From positions 1,674,001-1,738,000 of the forward strand of contig JAJQJQ010000049.1 of assembly GCA_028622995.1 (NCBI GenBank): 64,000 bases of DNA, given 5' to 3'. Positions 47,956 to 59,858 of the stretch are shown piece after piece (positions within the stretch are counted from its first letter, which is position 1; the number at the start of each line of letters is the position of its first letter). This stretch comes from Panagrolaimus kolymaensis. Its lineage: Eukaryota; Nematoda; Chromadorea; Rhabditida; Panagrolaimidae. Below the pieces are notes generated by a model, which saw nothing but the letters and a program-made list of their open reading frames with translations, was not told the DNA's origin and did no database searches. The position numbers and the translations under genes were made by a program.

Positions 47956-49989
47956 TTAGTCTCCTTGTGTCACTAAACTAACATAACCATAATTCTCGTT
48001 ATTCTTTTCAAGTATTTGTGTCAAATAATTTCGAATTTGGCTAAAAATTGGACGATCTTCGACCGCTTCCTTCCAGCAATCCAACATCATTGCATAAATT
48101 TCGTCAGGAGCGATTGGGGGTTTTTGAAGACGGTTTCCAGCTTGAAGAAACTCCAACATTTCCATATTAGTCATCGCGGGATATGGAACAGCGCCGTAGG
48201 AAAATATTTCATAACATAAAATTCCAAAAGACCAAACATCTGATTTTTCAGAAAATTTTCGATCCACCAAAGCCTCGATTGAAAGCCATTTAATTGGCAT
48301 TCGTTTGTGAAGTGAACCTTGATAAATTAAAGTGTCGTCATCGCAGTGACAACACAAACCAAAATCAGAAAGTTTTGCGACATTTTTTTCTGTCAAAAGA
48401 ATATTTCGACACGCGACATCGCGGTGTATAAGTTTCAATGAAGCCACATATTCCAGGGCCTGGGAAATTTGCCATAAAATTGAAATCCCTGTATTTATGG
48501 GAATGACTTCATTTCGAAAAGATGTAACATATTGAAGCAAATTTCCGCCACTTGCAAGCTCGGTAATCAAAGATGGCATTTTATGGTAAAGAGTCCATCC
48601 AAAAAAATTTATTACATTTGCATGATCACCCACTCTAATTAAAGCATCTAGTTCACGATTAAACTGTTCCACATCGTCATCTTCATATTTGTTTGGAATT
48701 TTTATAGCGGCATAACAGTTTTTAAAAGACGTTGTTTTGACATTTTTTTTGGGATCGAGTTTGATAAAAACTGAAAGGTCTTAATTTAAAGGCAAATAAA
48801 TGGAAAAATGAAAGCCAACAAAAAAGGTGCGTTCACTGTATTTTTTTTTTGAATAAAATACTCGCAATTTTGCTGCTAAACTTTAAAAAAATATATATAA
48901 TTGAAAGCCACACCTTTATAAATTGTTGCACTGGCGCCTTTTCCAAGGACATCTTTATAATATATCATCACGTTTTTCGGATCTAAGTATCTTGTTATTC
49001 TTTCATCTTTGCCTATCTGCGTTACAAATAATGACATTCCTATTTTTGCTTGCATCGATTGCAAAAATTTATTTGATTTTTTCCCATGAAATCGTTTTCT
49101 TAAAAAATATATTATAATTATAATTCCAATAATAAAAAGTAATATTCCTCCAACAATGAACCACAACCACCATTTCGAAGATGATTTACTTTTGTTCTCC
49201 GTTGTCGAAGACAGACGACTATTTGGTGTTGTAATGGATGTTGAAGATGAAGACAGTGTACAGTGTAGACGTCATCACTTAATTAGCCAACCTTAATTTT
49301 TAAATTTTTTGCTTAATCGCTTACTTGTTGTTGGATCTCTTATCTTGCATATGTAAGGATAAGAAACGGTTGTATTAAATGAATACCATGAACCAGTGGG
49401 GGAGTTAATTGCGGCCCTGCCGTTTTCATATTTTGTTTCTTGACCAGGAGCAAAATTTAATAAAGTAACCTGAGATCCATCTGAGGTTGTCCATTTACCT
49501 TTTTCGTATTCGTAATATCCTATCCACCAGTAAGTAATTGCGCTTGAAGTTTTAAAACCACAATCTAAAATTTTAATAATTAAACGTTACCTCGAATAAC
49601 ATTAAAATAATTTATCTTTAATTTACATCAAAATTCTTACTTGTAATTGCCATGTTTTCTGAGCTATTGGCCATAGAAACTAAAGTACCTTGATAATTTC
49701 CGGTACAATCTGCATTATCCCATGTTGTTGGTGTCATGTCAAAAACATAGCACCCTCCATTACAACACGACATGTAATTAGGGCAACAAACTTTGTCACA
49801 ACAAATATTAGGAGAATCACAATCATTTAAATTACAATTTGTATCATCCATGGTTGTAGTTGAAAAAAAGTTTTCTGCAGCTGAAGTTGTTGTTATTCGA
49901 TTTGATGCTGATGTTTCGACGCTCGGAATAAGGGTAGTCTGTGTCAAAGCATTATAAAAAAAGAAAACCATAAAAAAGAAATAAAGCAT
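47956..49989 (-). CDS. Receptor tyrosine kinase with C-type-lectin-like ectodomain (gene B), possibly broken
   Basis: The ectodomain exons are 49989-49641 and 49564-49325: signal peptide, Thr-rich spacer, CC-x3-CC cluster, and a C-type lectin with WWIGYYEYEKGKW, NGRAAI and a closing YICKI. The membrane and kinase part occupies an exon ending at 48914 (TM around GGILLFIIGIIIIIYFL, Gly loop GKGASATIYK) and the exon 48770-47956 (Lys in AAIKI, HRDVACRN, DFG, PIKW). These last two join in phase. I could not find an acceptor that joins the lectin exon (ending in phase 1 at 49325) to the membrane exon (from about 49245) in frame. The only AG (at about 49284) leads to the wrong frame, and the corresponding bases of gene A appear to be replaced here. 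The gene may be a pseudogene, or the sequence may have an error. Most of its kinase coding sequence is identical to gene A. Confidence 0.7.
47987..48642. repeat. 656-bp tract identical to 44791-45446
   Basis: This is the partner of the identical tract in gene A, inside the last kinase exon of gene B. See the entry at 44791. Confidence 0.9.
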
Positions 49990-50375
49990 TTTTTATATTA
50001 AATTTAAAAGTGGTAAAAAAGTGTAAACACTAAAAAAGAATGTGTTAATAGTATTCTAATAAAAAAAAATAGAGCTAAAGGCTTAAACATTTGAATTTTA
50101 ATACTTTATAAATTTTAATCCGATAGTTAAATGTGAAAAATTTTTTTAAGTTACTTAAATTGTGCTTCGTCAGCGATACTTTCATTATGCGTTTATAATG
50201 TTTTAATTCTATTCTTTCTCGCACAAGGATTATTTATACGTGTGAGGAAGAGGTGCAGCCGCTTATTTGTTATTTATTCCTCTAGAAAAGTTGAAGTTTC
50301 TTAGTTGCTAGCGTTTACTGTGAAATTCATCACCTTTTCCGTCTATTTTTTTTTTCTTTAATTGCTTTTTTTTAA
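49990..50375. promoter_or_regulatory. Divergent promoter between lectin kinase B and CUB-like gene
   Basis: Only 386 bases separate the start codons of two genes transcribed away from each other. The half next to the kinase gene resembles the promoter of kinase gene A. The region may serve both genes, which would couple expression of the receptor and the secreted or GPI-linked CUB-like protein. That coupling is an inference. Confidence 0.5.
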
Positions 50376-53300
50376 ATGGGTACTACGATGCTTAAATCAG
50401 CAAAAACCATGCTTGAATTTATTGTTTTATTTTCTTTTATTTTGGGTAGTTTAGGAGATGAAAGTGAAAATAAATGGAAGTTTTCATTAAACGCAACTTA
50501 TTCGACGTTGTATTTTGATCTTCAAGAGCTACAAAAAAATCATGAATTAACTATAATCATAGATTCTCAATATTCCCTTGAAATGTTTCTAATCGGGATG
50601 GAGAATCCTTCACTTGAAAATTATTTGGTTTATGAATCCAATGAAATGACTAATGCCACTTCTATCGGAAAGTAAGAAACTTTAAAGTTTGAAAATAATT
50701 TAAAATTCGGATAAACTTCAGTCTCGGAAATGTTTCATTATTTAATACTTTTGGTGATTCACAATGGTATCCATATTATTATACAACCGATTCAAAAGCT
50801 TTAACTATTTATCGAATTGGTGATAATTCGGGTGTAGAGAACGCAGTGTATTTTCGAATACTGGGATGTAATTAAAGTTTTATCTCATTTTTTTTTATTT
50901 AAAAAAAGTTTCATTTCTTAAGAATCATATTTTTTTTAAGTGCATAAATGTGGAGAACAAAGTAACGTACTTCAAAATGATCCAAATTTAAATAACACTG
51001 GGAATTTTCTTTTTTCTGCTGAACCTGCAGGTTGTGAATGTACTATTTTAACTTATAAACTAAGACCCCGAAAAATTCTTTTGAATTCTTTGCAAACCAG
51101 CAGCCTCTCTGAGAACATCGCTGTTACCGGAGGAGAATATGGTAAAGAGATGAATTATTTTGAGTTTAAGTAAATATAAAAATTTTATAAACGATTTATT
51201 CTTCTTTTTTTTGGCCAATTTCAGTAAGGATACATCAAACGCTTTCAGCGGCATGAGCTTATATGGAAGTGTTTTTAATTTTTATATTCCAAAAAACGAA
51301 GAGTTTAATATTACGTTTGAAGAGCAACTAAATGATTTGGATCATAACAATGGTAAGCATACCCATGAAAATTATATCTAGTTAAAAGTGTTCTAGGAAG
51401 TATTTTTTATTACGTCAATGACATAAATGAAATGGGAGTGATTACCTCTCCTGATTACGGAGAAATGGATAATTATGCGTCTACAACATATTGTAATCCG
51501 AATTGTAAAACAACAATAATAAATCTTATCCCAAGTACAGATACTTGGTTTTATCTTGAATTAATGGATCGAAACGTCACTGATGAAGCAACCTTCCATC
51601 TTATTGATGCTGAAGGAAATTTTTATGATTTAAAAACTCAAAAACTTTTAAAATCGTTTTGGATTAAATCAGATAATTTTACTGTTTATTACTCGGACAC
51701 AAAGCTATCAAATTTTCGTATAATTTATGAACTTCGAGAAAATAAAATTCCTGCGCCAACAAAACAATGGAAGGTTACATTGGATGACATTCGATCATCT
51801 TTTTATTTGGATCTTCAAAAACTCGAGATAAATCAAGAATTAACTGTGAGTGTGAAGAATAAAAATTATTCTCTTGTCATGTTTCTTGCTGGAATCGCAA
51901 ATTCACAACTTAAAAATTATTTGTTTTTTGAATCAAAATCAGCCAATGCAGAAAATTTTGTTGGAAGGTAAGCACCAAATGGGAAATTAATAATTTTTGA
52001 GATACGAAATATGTTTTAGCCTTGATGATGCCTCGCTATTTGAAGGTGGCACAGTTGTTTCGCCTTTTATTTACTATACAAAATCAAAAGTTTTAACTAT
52101 TTTACGACGCGCCGGAAATATTACTGAAAATTCTGCATTATATTTTCATATTAAAGAACGTGAGTTTTATAATATGGCCTTTATTTTAAAACTAAATCAA
52201 AATTCTCTTAAATAAGAACATGCTTGGGATCTTCCGTTATCTTTTCATTTGTGAAGTTTAAAAATCCTCTATTTTGTGATTATAGAATTTTTGTACCAAA
52301 CTTTTTTTGCGAAAGTCTCGATCGTGAGGGGCTTACGAAAATATGAAATATTTTTACGATTTTTTTAAATTTTTTTACCTATGTACCAAGTTTTTGGTTA
52401 TGGTCAAATTAAAACATAAAACATTTTGTGTTATTTATAAGTTGCAATTTGCAATATTTTAGTTCATATATGCCATTTATTTTTAACCGTGATAGAAAGC
52501 TACATTCCTACTGATAATGATTTTGTAAAGTTGAATATCAGGGCTATTGATTATGATTGTTTGATAACAATCGTAACTTTCAAGCCCCGCCCTCGAAGAC
52601 TCGTCATTAATGAATTGATCACCAACTCCACTGAAAACATTATTGTCACAGGAGGAGTTTATGAAGAAATGGAATATTTTTATTTCAAGTGAGTTTGAGT
52701 TTTTTGTTTGTTTAATCATTTTTTGTTGTTGTTATAGTAAATATATTTCTCCTACGCTTGAAGAGTTGAATTTATTTGGAAGTGTTTTCCACTTTCTAAT
52801 TCCCAAGGGCGAATATCTGAATATTACCTATGCAAGTAAATTATATGATGATCGAGGTGAGTCCTAACTAAAATTATTTCATAACATTATTTTCTCAACT
52901 AATTTTATAAACAACAAAAATTGAAAAAAATTCCTCGACAACTTTGATACATAAATTTCACTTTTTTTTCACGACAGTTACTATCTTTAAATTTTAACCA
53001 AATCCAAAAAATTTCTATGTGAATTAAAGACATATGTATCCATTTTTTTAAAGAACATAATTTTAGCCGATTACCAGCATAAAGTTATGGACGTTAATGA
53101 AACCAGCATTATTACTTCCCCAGATTATGGAGAGATGGATGATTATGCCACTAAAACCTTTTGCAAACCATCGTGTAAATCAACTTTAATTAATTCCGTT
53201 AACAATACTTGGTTTTATCTTGAATTAATGGATCGAAACGTCACTGATGAAGCAACCTTCCATCTTATTGATGCTGAAGGAAATTTTTATGATTTAAAAA

Positions 53301-53518
53301 CTCATAAACTTTTAACATCATTTTTGATAAAATCAGATAATTTCACAATTTTTTATTTTGACAAAAAATTATCAAATTTTCGAATTAGTTATCAACTTCT
53401 GCCCCGAGACATTAGTACTTTAATTACAACAACAACTACTTCTTCCAACAGCGCAAATCTCGTTCTTTTAAATTATTTTAATATCATTCTTTTTTCTTCT
53501 GGGTTATATCACTTTTGA
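50376..53518 (+). CDS. Double CUB-like protein, probably GPI-anchored
   Basis: Nine exons (50376-50671, 50722-50867, 50941-51169, 51225-51352, 51397-51967, 52020-52159, 52463-52688, 52738-52856, 53067-53518) join in frame into 768 residues. A signal peptide (LEFIVLFSFILGSLG) starts the protein. Two units of about 370 residues then follow with the same exon order and phases. Each unit has a beta-rich N-terminal part (FYLDLQKLEINQELT in unit 2, LYFDLQELQKNHELT in unit 1), a middle part with IAVTGGEY or IIVTGGVY, and a CUB-like part beginning ITSPDYGEMD-YA with a cysteine pair. The last 20 residues are hydrophobic after a Thr/Ser-rich stretch, as in a GPI-anchor signal. Exon 5 holds the end of unit 1 fused to the start of unit 2. 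Nematode CUB-like proteins are often induced by infection; that role is only suggested. Confidence 0.85.
51541..51640 (+). repeat. 100-bp tract identical to 53205-53304 inside the CUB-like gene
   Basis: The bases coding for TWFYLELMDRNVTDEATFHL and on to DLKT are identical in the two units, with a constant offset of 1664, while the flanking coding sequence differs. It looks like a short conversion between the two halves of the same gene. Confidence 0.85.
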
Positions 53519-54634
53519 ATTATTATATTTAAAAAAAAATTTAAAATCAAATAATTTTAAAATTACATATTTTTGTTTGTTCTACACAACTTTTTTTTAA
53601 AGACATGGAAAAGAAAACAAAAAAATTAATGTGGAGAAATTTGTTTAATTTATAATTTTGAAATCATTTCATTTGCATGTTTTTTTATCTCCGCGGTTAT
53701 GAACTTTTTTAATAATCGCCAAGTTTTCCAATAAATTGTATTTTGTAAATTTTAAACATTTTTTCATTAAATATGTGAACTTTCTTAAAATATTATGGTC
53801 CCACTTTTCAAGGCTTTTATAGATATATTTTTGATGACTTTAAAAAAAAAAGATGTTTGATGCAAATATTTTTGAAAGAATATAAAAACAAAAAAGCAAT
53901 AAAAAGCCATCATTAAATAATAATTTGAATTACTATGGCTCCCGAGTCTTTGAAATGAGCCGAGGAAGATGAGGGGCAAGAACCAAAATTTGGCCCGGAA
54001 TGAAGCTTGGGTTTAACCTTTTTTGCTATTAAAAAAGAATATGTCTTTGGTATACACATATAAGGCTAGGGTTGAATTTTAAGGGCGTCCTGAATCTTTT
54101 TAATGCTTGCTTTCTATGTGGCATAAATTTTTTTTCGATAACAAGATTTCAAAATATTTACAAAAAAGTTGTACCAAAGTTGTGTTTGGACTTTTATCAA
54201 CCGGAAATGACCAAAAATTTTGTGAGAGTCCAAGTATTTAATATTTTTTTAAATGTGAATCACTATGGCTGCGCTCCTCTTTGAGATAAGCTTAGACAAT
54301 GGCATTCATAAAATTTTATCTTTTTTTGCAAACAAAAGAAATTTTTATTGCATTTTTTTGGATAAGAAAAGATTTCAAAAAAATAATTGTTATTTCAAAG
54401 TTGTGCTTTTGACCTTTTATTAATACATTTTTCTAACCTAGAAAAATTAGGTCTTTGAAAAGAAAAATCACAAACGTTTTATTTTTATTCCTATAAAATA
54501 AAAGAAATTATGATTGAGTAAAATTTAATTTGATTTACAAAATAATGAAAAATGTTTACAATAAATATTGTTTCAAAATTAATAAAGCACATTTGGGTCT
54601 TCTTTACTTTAACGGGGCATAGAGAGTTTTTATT
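53519..54634. other. Intergenic region with degenerate repeats
   Basis: No gene is recognised. Two diverged segments resemble each other: around 53930 and 54250 (shared TTTGAA--CTATGGCT-C followed by CTTTGA-AT-AGC), and around 54135 and 54370 (shared GATTTCAAA and AAAGTTGTG). They look like old, decayed repeat copies. Confidence 0.4.
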
Positions 54635-54642
54635 CTTGAGAC

Positions 54643-54792
54643 CAGTGTTCTTCCTCGCCCCCATTTTCGCACGCACGCCCCTGCCCCGCCCCGCCCCGCC
54701 CCGGGGCGCGGGGCGGGGCATGGGCGAAGTTTCGAAAATTCCAGGGGCGCGGTGCGGTGCAGGGGCGACTTTTTGGGAAAGGAAGAACACTG
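54643..54792. mobile_element. GC-rich MITE, hAT-like, 150 bp
   Basis: The element begins CAGTGTTCTTCCT and ends with the exact complement (13 of 13 bases). It is flanked by a perfect 8-base direct repeat, CTTGAGAC, at 54635-54642 and 54793-54800. The 8-bp target duplication and the YARNG terminus (CAGTG) indicate a hAT-derived MITE. The inside is extremely GC-rich, with a central palindrome of CCCCG/CGGGG units, in striking contrast to the AT-rich surroundings. Confidence 0.93.
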
Positions 54793-54800
54793 CTTGAGAC

Positions 54801-55746
54801 CAAAAACATTTTCCTTTTTCATTGTTAAAGATTCAAATTTTTGAAGAAAAAAATTCATGCCTCGTTAAAGTAAAGAAAGTCCGCACATTTAATTAGAAGT
54901 AAAACAAAAAAATAAAAACGTTTTTTTTTTAAATCAACAAGTCCATTAACTTCCAAGAGTTTAATGGTTAGCCAAAATTAATTTCTACCGAAACATATTT
55001 ATTTATATTTTTCCGCAACGGTATGGTATAAAAAGTCAAAGTCCTGGTTGACTTTTACTTTTGACAACAACAGCAACATCAAAAAAATTTTTAAACGGAT
55101 TTAAAAAATATCATTGGAAAAAAAAGGTTAAACTAAAAAATGATATCTCGAAAAAAATTATGATAAAAATTTGTTTTTTGTTTTTAATTATGCAACAAAA
55201 AAACTGAAGTTTTAATTAACTAAAAGGAATGATAAAGTTCCATTTAATAAGAGACTGCGTTTCGGTTAACAAAAAAACTGGCACACGAAATACATATAAT
55301 TTTTTTAAATTCAAAACAAAAGTTAACTTCTTTGTTCATTATTTTTTCCAGAATGCGAACGATGGAAGGAATATTAGAAATAAAGCGTTTCTAATGTTTT
55401 TTTTTCGTTTTTATCAACAAAAATATTTTTTTAAGAAATATTTGACTTCAAAAATTTGTATATGTATTTTTTTCTTGTTTTTCGGAATTGTTGTAAAAAA
55501 GATAGAAAGAAAATAAGAGAAAAAATAATTTATTTTTCAAATAAAACAAAAATTATTAAACAAAAAACAAAAAAATTAAAGCTAACCGGCAAAATAATTA
55601 TGCAAATTAAAAGACACAAAATTAAGAAAATTTAAAGCATTAAAAAATGAAGAGATCCAAAAAAATATTTTAAAAATTATGCAAGCAAGAATTCAACAAT
55701 CAAAAAAAGACAAAGAAAAGAAAGAAACAAAGTAAATATATAATTT
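54801..55746. other. Intergenic region downstream of the mucin-like gene
   Basis: AT-rich DNA, probably including the 3' UTR of the minus-strand mucin-like gene that stops at 55747. No other gene or RNA is recognised. Confidence 0.5.
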
Positions 55747-58150
55747 TTAAAGATAATCCTGCCAATTGGCGTACATACGATTGGGAATAAATACATAATA
55801 ATGGAGAATACACCACCCACCCCAAAATGAAAACCCGAATGATGCAATACAGAACATTAGAATGATTTTGGGATGAATCGCCCGAAACCAAAATGGGTCA
55901 AATAAAATTTTGGTAATCAAAATTACAATGGCTATAACAAATGCTATAACATACCAAGCATCTCTATATCCTGTATATGCATTACCAAGATATCGATGGC
56001 CCCGGTAAGGAAACCAAGGTGGAGGAGGCTTCTTTTCAGGTGTTTTTTGAGTCATGGGCTTTTGATTTGTGCTGCTACTGGTGCCGCTGGATGATGTTGA
56101 CGATTCATGGGCTTTCTGTGTGGTGCTCTTGTCATCGGTATCATGGCTTTTAGTTGATTTTAAGCTTTCTTCAGTTGGCGAAGCGGTCGAAGAGGAATCG
56201 GGTATTGTATTTTCTAAAAAAAAGTAAACAAATAATTTTTCATTTTTTAAAGTTTTTATTTGTATCTAAAAATTTATTCTTACCTTCGATGGTGGACCCT
56301 TCGCCGCTCTGGGTTTTTGTGACTGTTGGAGTTGGTGCATGTTCACTTTCAGCAACACTGCTGCTTTTGCTCATCACTGAGGGCATTTCAGAGTTGGAAG
56401 TTTCGCTATTTGGAGCGGTGGTATCAACATTATTTTGTTCGCCGGAAATTATTGTTTGGAAAGTTGCCGCCGCGCTGGTTTTTTTGTCGATTTCTAAATC
56501 TTTTTTAAGGATTTTTTTCATTAATATAACTCTTACCCTTATCAACAGGTTCAACGCTGAATGGATTCATTTCTTGTGCCGTTGAAATGGGTTTAACATT
56601 TTCAGTTCCAACCATGGGTGTTTTATCATTTAAAATATCTAAAAGAATTTTTTTTTAGTTTTTCAAGTTTTTTTTAAATGAAACTTTTACCATTATTTAT
56701 TGTCGAGGCTTTGCTATTTTGTGCGCTGGTTTCACTAATTGGATTATATGCCATGGTGGTTGAGCTTCGATCATTATCTTTTTTACTAATACTGACGATG
56801 GTTGTTGTTGGTTCATTAATTAAAATGTCTGAAATTAATATTTTAATTAATTTTTTTATTTATTTACTCTTTTTTTGTTTTATAATTTTTTCTCTACCTT
56901 TCGATGTGACAGAAGCGTGATCATGGTGGGGTTCAGATTTAGTAAAGGCCTTTGTCGCCATAGTTGTGCCAGCTTCAGTTGAAAGAACACTACTTTCAAA
57001 AGATGATAAAGGAGAAGTTTGTGAACTCATATCTTCTTTTGTGGATTGGAGTGTGGCGTCATCGACTGTTGACATTTTGGCGGAGCTTGATCGTTCGCTC
57101 GTCGTCGTTGCCAATTCAATAACCACGGTAGAAGCATCATCCATGGGTTTTACACTATTTTCATTATCATCCATATCATCGGCATATGAGGTATTTTTTA
57201 GAGTGATAGTTTCACTCGCGCTTTTTAATCCTGATCCTGCAGTTGAACCTTCTTCTTGAGTGGCAGTATTTGGTTTTGGTTGTTCACGATCAACATTATT
57301 TTCAATGGATGAATGGATTACTGAAACAAATTCGATTTTTTAAACTTTTTTTTCTCTTGAAATTTATACTTACCTCCTCCAACAGTGGTTTGAACAGTTC
57401 CATCACTGCTGGCGACGAATTCATTTTGTTCAACGGTATTTTCAATTGCCTCAGGTGTATTTCCAGTAACTAAAATTAAAATTTTATTTTTTAAAGTAAA
57501 TATTCTTTTTATTTTAATTTAATTTTATCCTTACTTTGTAAAGTTCCAATGCTCGAGCTGGATTCGGTTTCGATAATGATTTGCTCAGTTTTTGTTGAAC
57601 TCGAATCAGTTGCAACAACGATGCCATTTGTGGTTGCTAATAATTCATTAGTTTGAGTTGGAGCGGCTGCTTTATCCGAAGTTGGAATTATGTCAATTTT
57701 TGTTTGACTGATACTTTTTTGAGTGGTTTCATCTTTTCCAAAACTTTTTTCAGTTAAGAAATCTCCAGCTTCCGATCTTGGTGATTTAATGGAAACATCA
57801 GCATTGGTGGTATATGGAACATTGGTAAGTTCGCTGGCGTGGCTTATTAAAGTGGAATCCATTCCATCCTTTGGATTGATGCTAGATGTGCTCATTTCTT
57901 GTAAGCCTTTGGAACTTATTTGAATTTCGCTATTTTGAGTTGAATCAGTAGGCAAATTAATTTTGGCAGTGACTAAATAAAAATATTTTTTAATGTTTGA
58001 ATTTTGTAACAAAATTATTTAATTTAATTATTACCTGTTGTAACTGCATTACCTTCAGCAAATGCTTTTGTTGTTTCTGGTTGAGGGCTAGATGAGTCGC
58101 TAATACCTTTTGAAGAAGTCGGGAAGCTTGTAATATCACTGGTTTCATGG

Positions 58151-58366
58151 TGTGCTGCACGGAAATAGGAAGGTACAGACAAATTGTGAAGAGTAGTTTA
58201 TTAGGCACAAAGCCACGTGGTCATTACGGTACATACATGGTTACTACAGGAAGTCAAGAGGGTATTAGAGAACATACAATAGAATAAGCTAGGATCACAA
58301 TAGGAAGTGATGGCTAGTTAGGTTTGTTGTCCAGACACTTAGAGAAGTGACTGTTAGTGCACAACA
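58151..58366 (-). repeat. LTR (3' LTR in element orientation)
   Basis: A 216-base terminal repeat, TGTG...CAACA on the plus strand, identical by eye to 59643-59858. Confidence 0.95.
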
Positions 58367-59642
58367 TTCCCCCACACTTACAAGGCCATTACAATAGAAA
58401 ATGGGACAACAATACAAGCTAACATAGAATAGGCAAGGATAGTTGACACAACGAGAAGCCATAGGAAGTGAACAAGAGCGGAATCATGAAGTTGACGAAC
58501 AATTGAGAGTTTACCAGTAGAGTAAGACCAGACCATGAGGACGAACCATGAGCATGAACATTAGTAAGAGCATGAACATTAGTAGAGCATGAAAAACATA
58601 TGCTGTACCATCACCTTTCCTCCCAGAGAAAGAGCAGTTCTTCGGTTGGAACATCACGTTGATGGAGACGATAGCACGAGCATGATCACGAAGTAAGTTA
58701 GAACATCACCAGAAGCAGATGATGGTTTTTTTTCGCGGAAAAACAGACAAAAAACGGATGCTTTTCTTCCATGAAGTTACCATAAGACCATACTGAGCAG
58801 CATTAGACGAAGACGACGTAGTTGAAACATGACACGAAGATTTGAAACTTGAAATGACATTTGAGAAGATGAACATTGCAACACATTGATGAAGAAGAAC
58901 AACGAAGTTTGAACATGTTTTGAAGATGTTGAACATCGCATGGAAGAACATTTGTTGTTGATTTGCACGAGAAACTACACTTGAATTGAGCATTTTAGAT
59001 AATGACTTTCAGGAGCTTGATGGTTGATATGAAAAGCTAAAGGTGCTTGACATAAACATGTTACAGCATTAGACGCTTGATATAAACATGTTGAAATTGA
59101 AGGATCTTTGGTTGACATCTTAGACGATTAGATCATAGCCAGAAGACGACGACTTCAACTTCTTTCATCCATCAGCGGTAGTTGAGTCGGCCGAAGCCTT
59201 TCTTTTTCTTTTTAGAGTACAAAAATAACAAAATTTCCATGAGTAGCTTGACGACGTTTGAGGTTGAGATGACATTGAATTTGTTTGACGAGAACACAAT
59301 GCTAGAAAATATGCATGTAGTATCAAGAAAGCAAAAGAGAAAACCTGATATCAGCACATCATCCTCCCAACCAAGAGATTGAGCTTTTCAGGAGCTAAAG
59401 CGAACTCATTTTGATTACTTCTCCAGTGTGGATCACGTTGATAAGCATAAGAAGAACTTGACGAGCCAAGAGAACAGAAGACGAGCCAAGAGAACAAGAT
59501 ATCCATAGACGGAATCTGCAGCTTTCTTCTTTGATTGAGATCACGAGTGTGGATCATCGGAGGTTTTGAGATGAGAGTCTTCGGAGCTTGATTTGATTCT
59601 TCGGAGGCAGTTGAGTCGAATCACGATCGGCACCACTAAATT

Positions 59643-59858
59643 TGTGCTGCACGGAAATAGGAAGGTACAGACAAATTGTGAAGAGTAGTTTATTAGGCAC
59701 AAAGCCACGTGGTCATTACGGTACATACATGGTTACTACAGGAAGTCAAGAGGGTATTAGAGAACATACAATAGAATAAGCTAGGATCACAATAGGAAGT
59801 GATGGCTAGTTAGGTTTGTTGTCCAGACACTTAGAGAAGTGACTGTTAGTGCACAACA
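59643..59858 (-). repeat. LTR (5' LTR in element orientation)
   Basis: A 216-base terminal repeat identical by eye to 58151-58366. On the minus strand it introduces a stop codon soon after the insertion point in the interrupted host exon. Confidence 0.95.

Larger units (their letters stand above)
58151..59858 (-). mobile_element. Non-autonomous LTR retrotransposon, 1708 bp
   Basis: Two 216-base direct repeats (58151-58366 and 59643-59858) read as identical and begin TGTGC and end ACA. The whole is flanked by a 5-base target duplication, CATGG (58146-58150 and 59859-59863). On the minus strand a primer-binding-like site TGGTGCCGATCG lies 7 bases inside the upstream LTR (from 59635 down), and a polypurine tract GTGGGGGAA abuts the other LTR (58367-58375). 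The element is therefore oriented on the minus strand. The 1276-base interior has no gag or pol reading frame, so it must move using proteins made elsewhere. Small internal tandem repeats occur at about 58550-58590 and 59458-59500. Identical LTRs imply a recent insertion. Confidence 0.95.

Noticed and set aside
58706..59557. Minus-strand ORFs of 60-95 codons inside the LTR element
   Set aside because: No gag, protease or reverse-transcriptase motifs; too short to support a coding claim.
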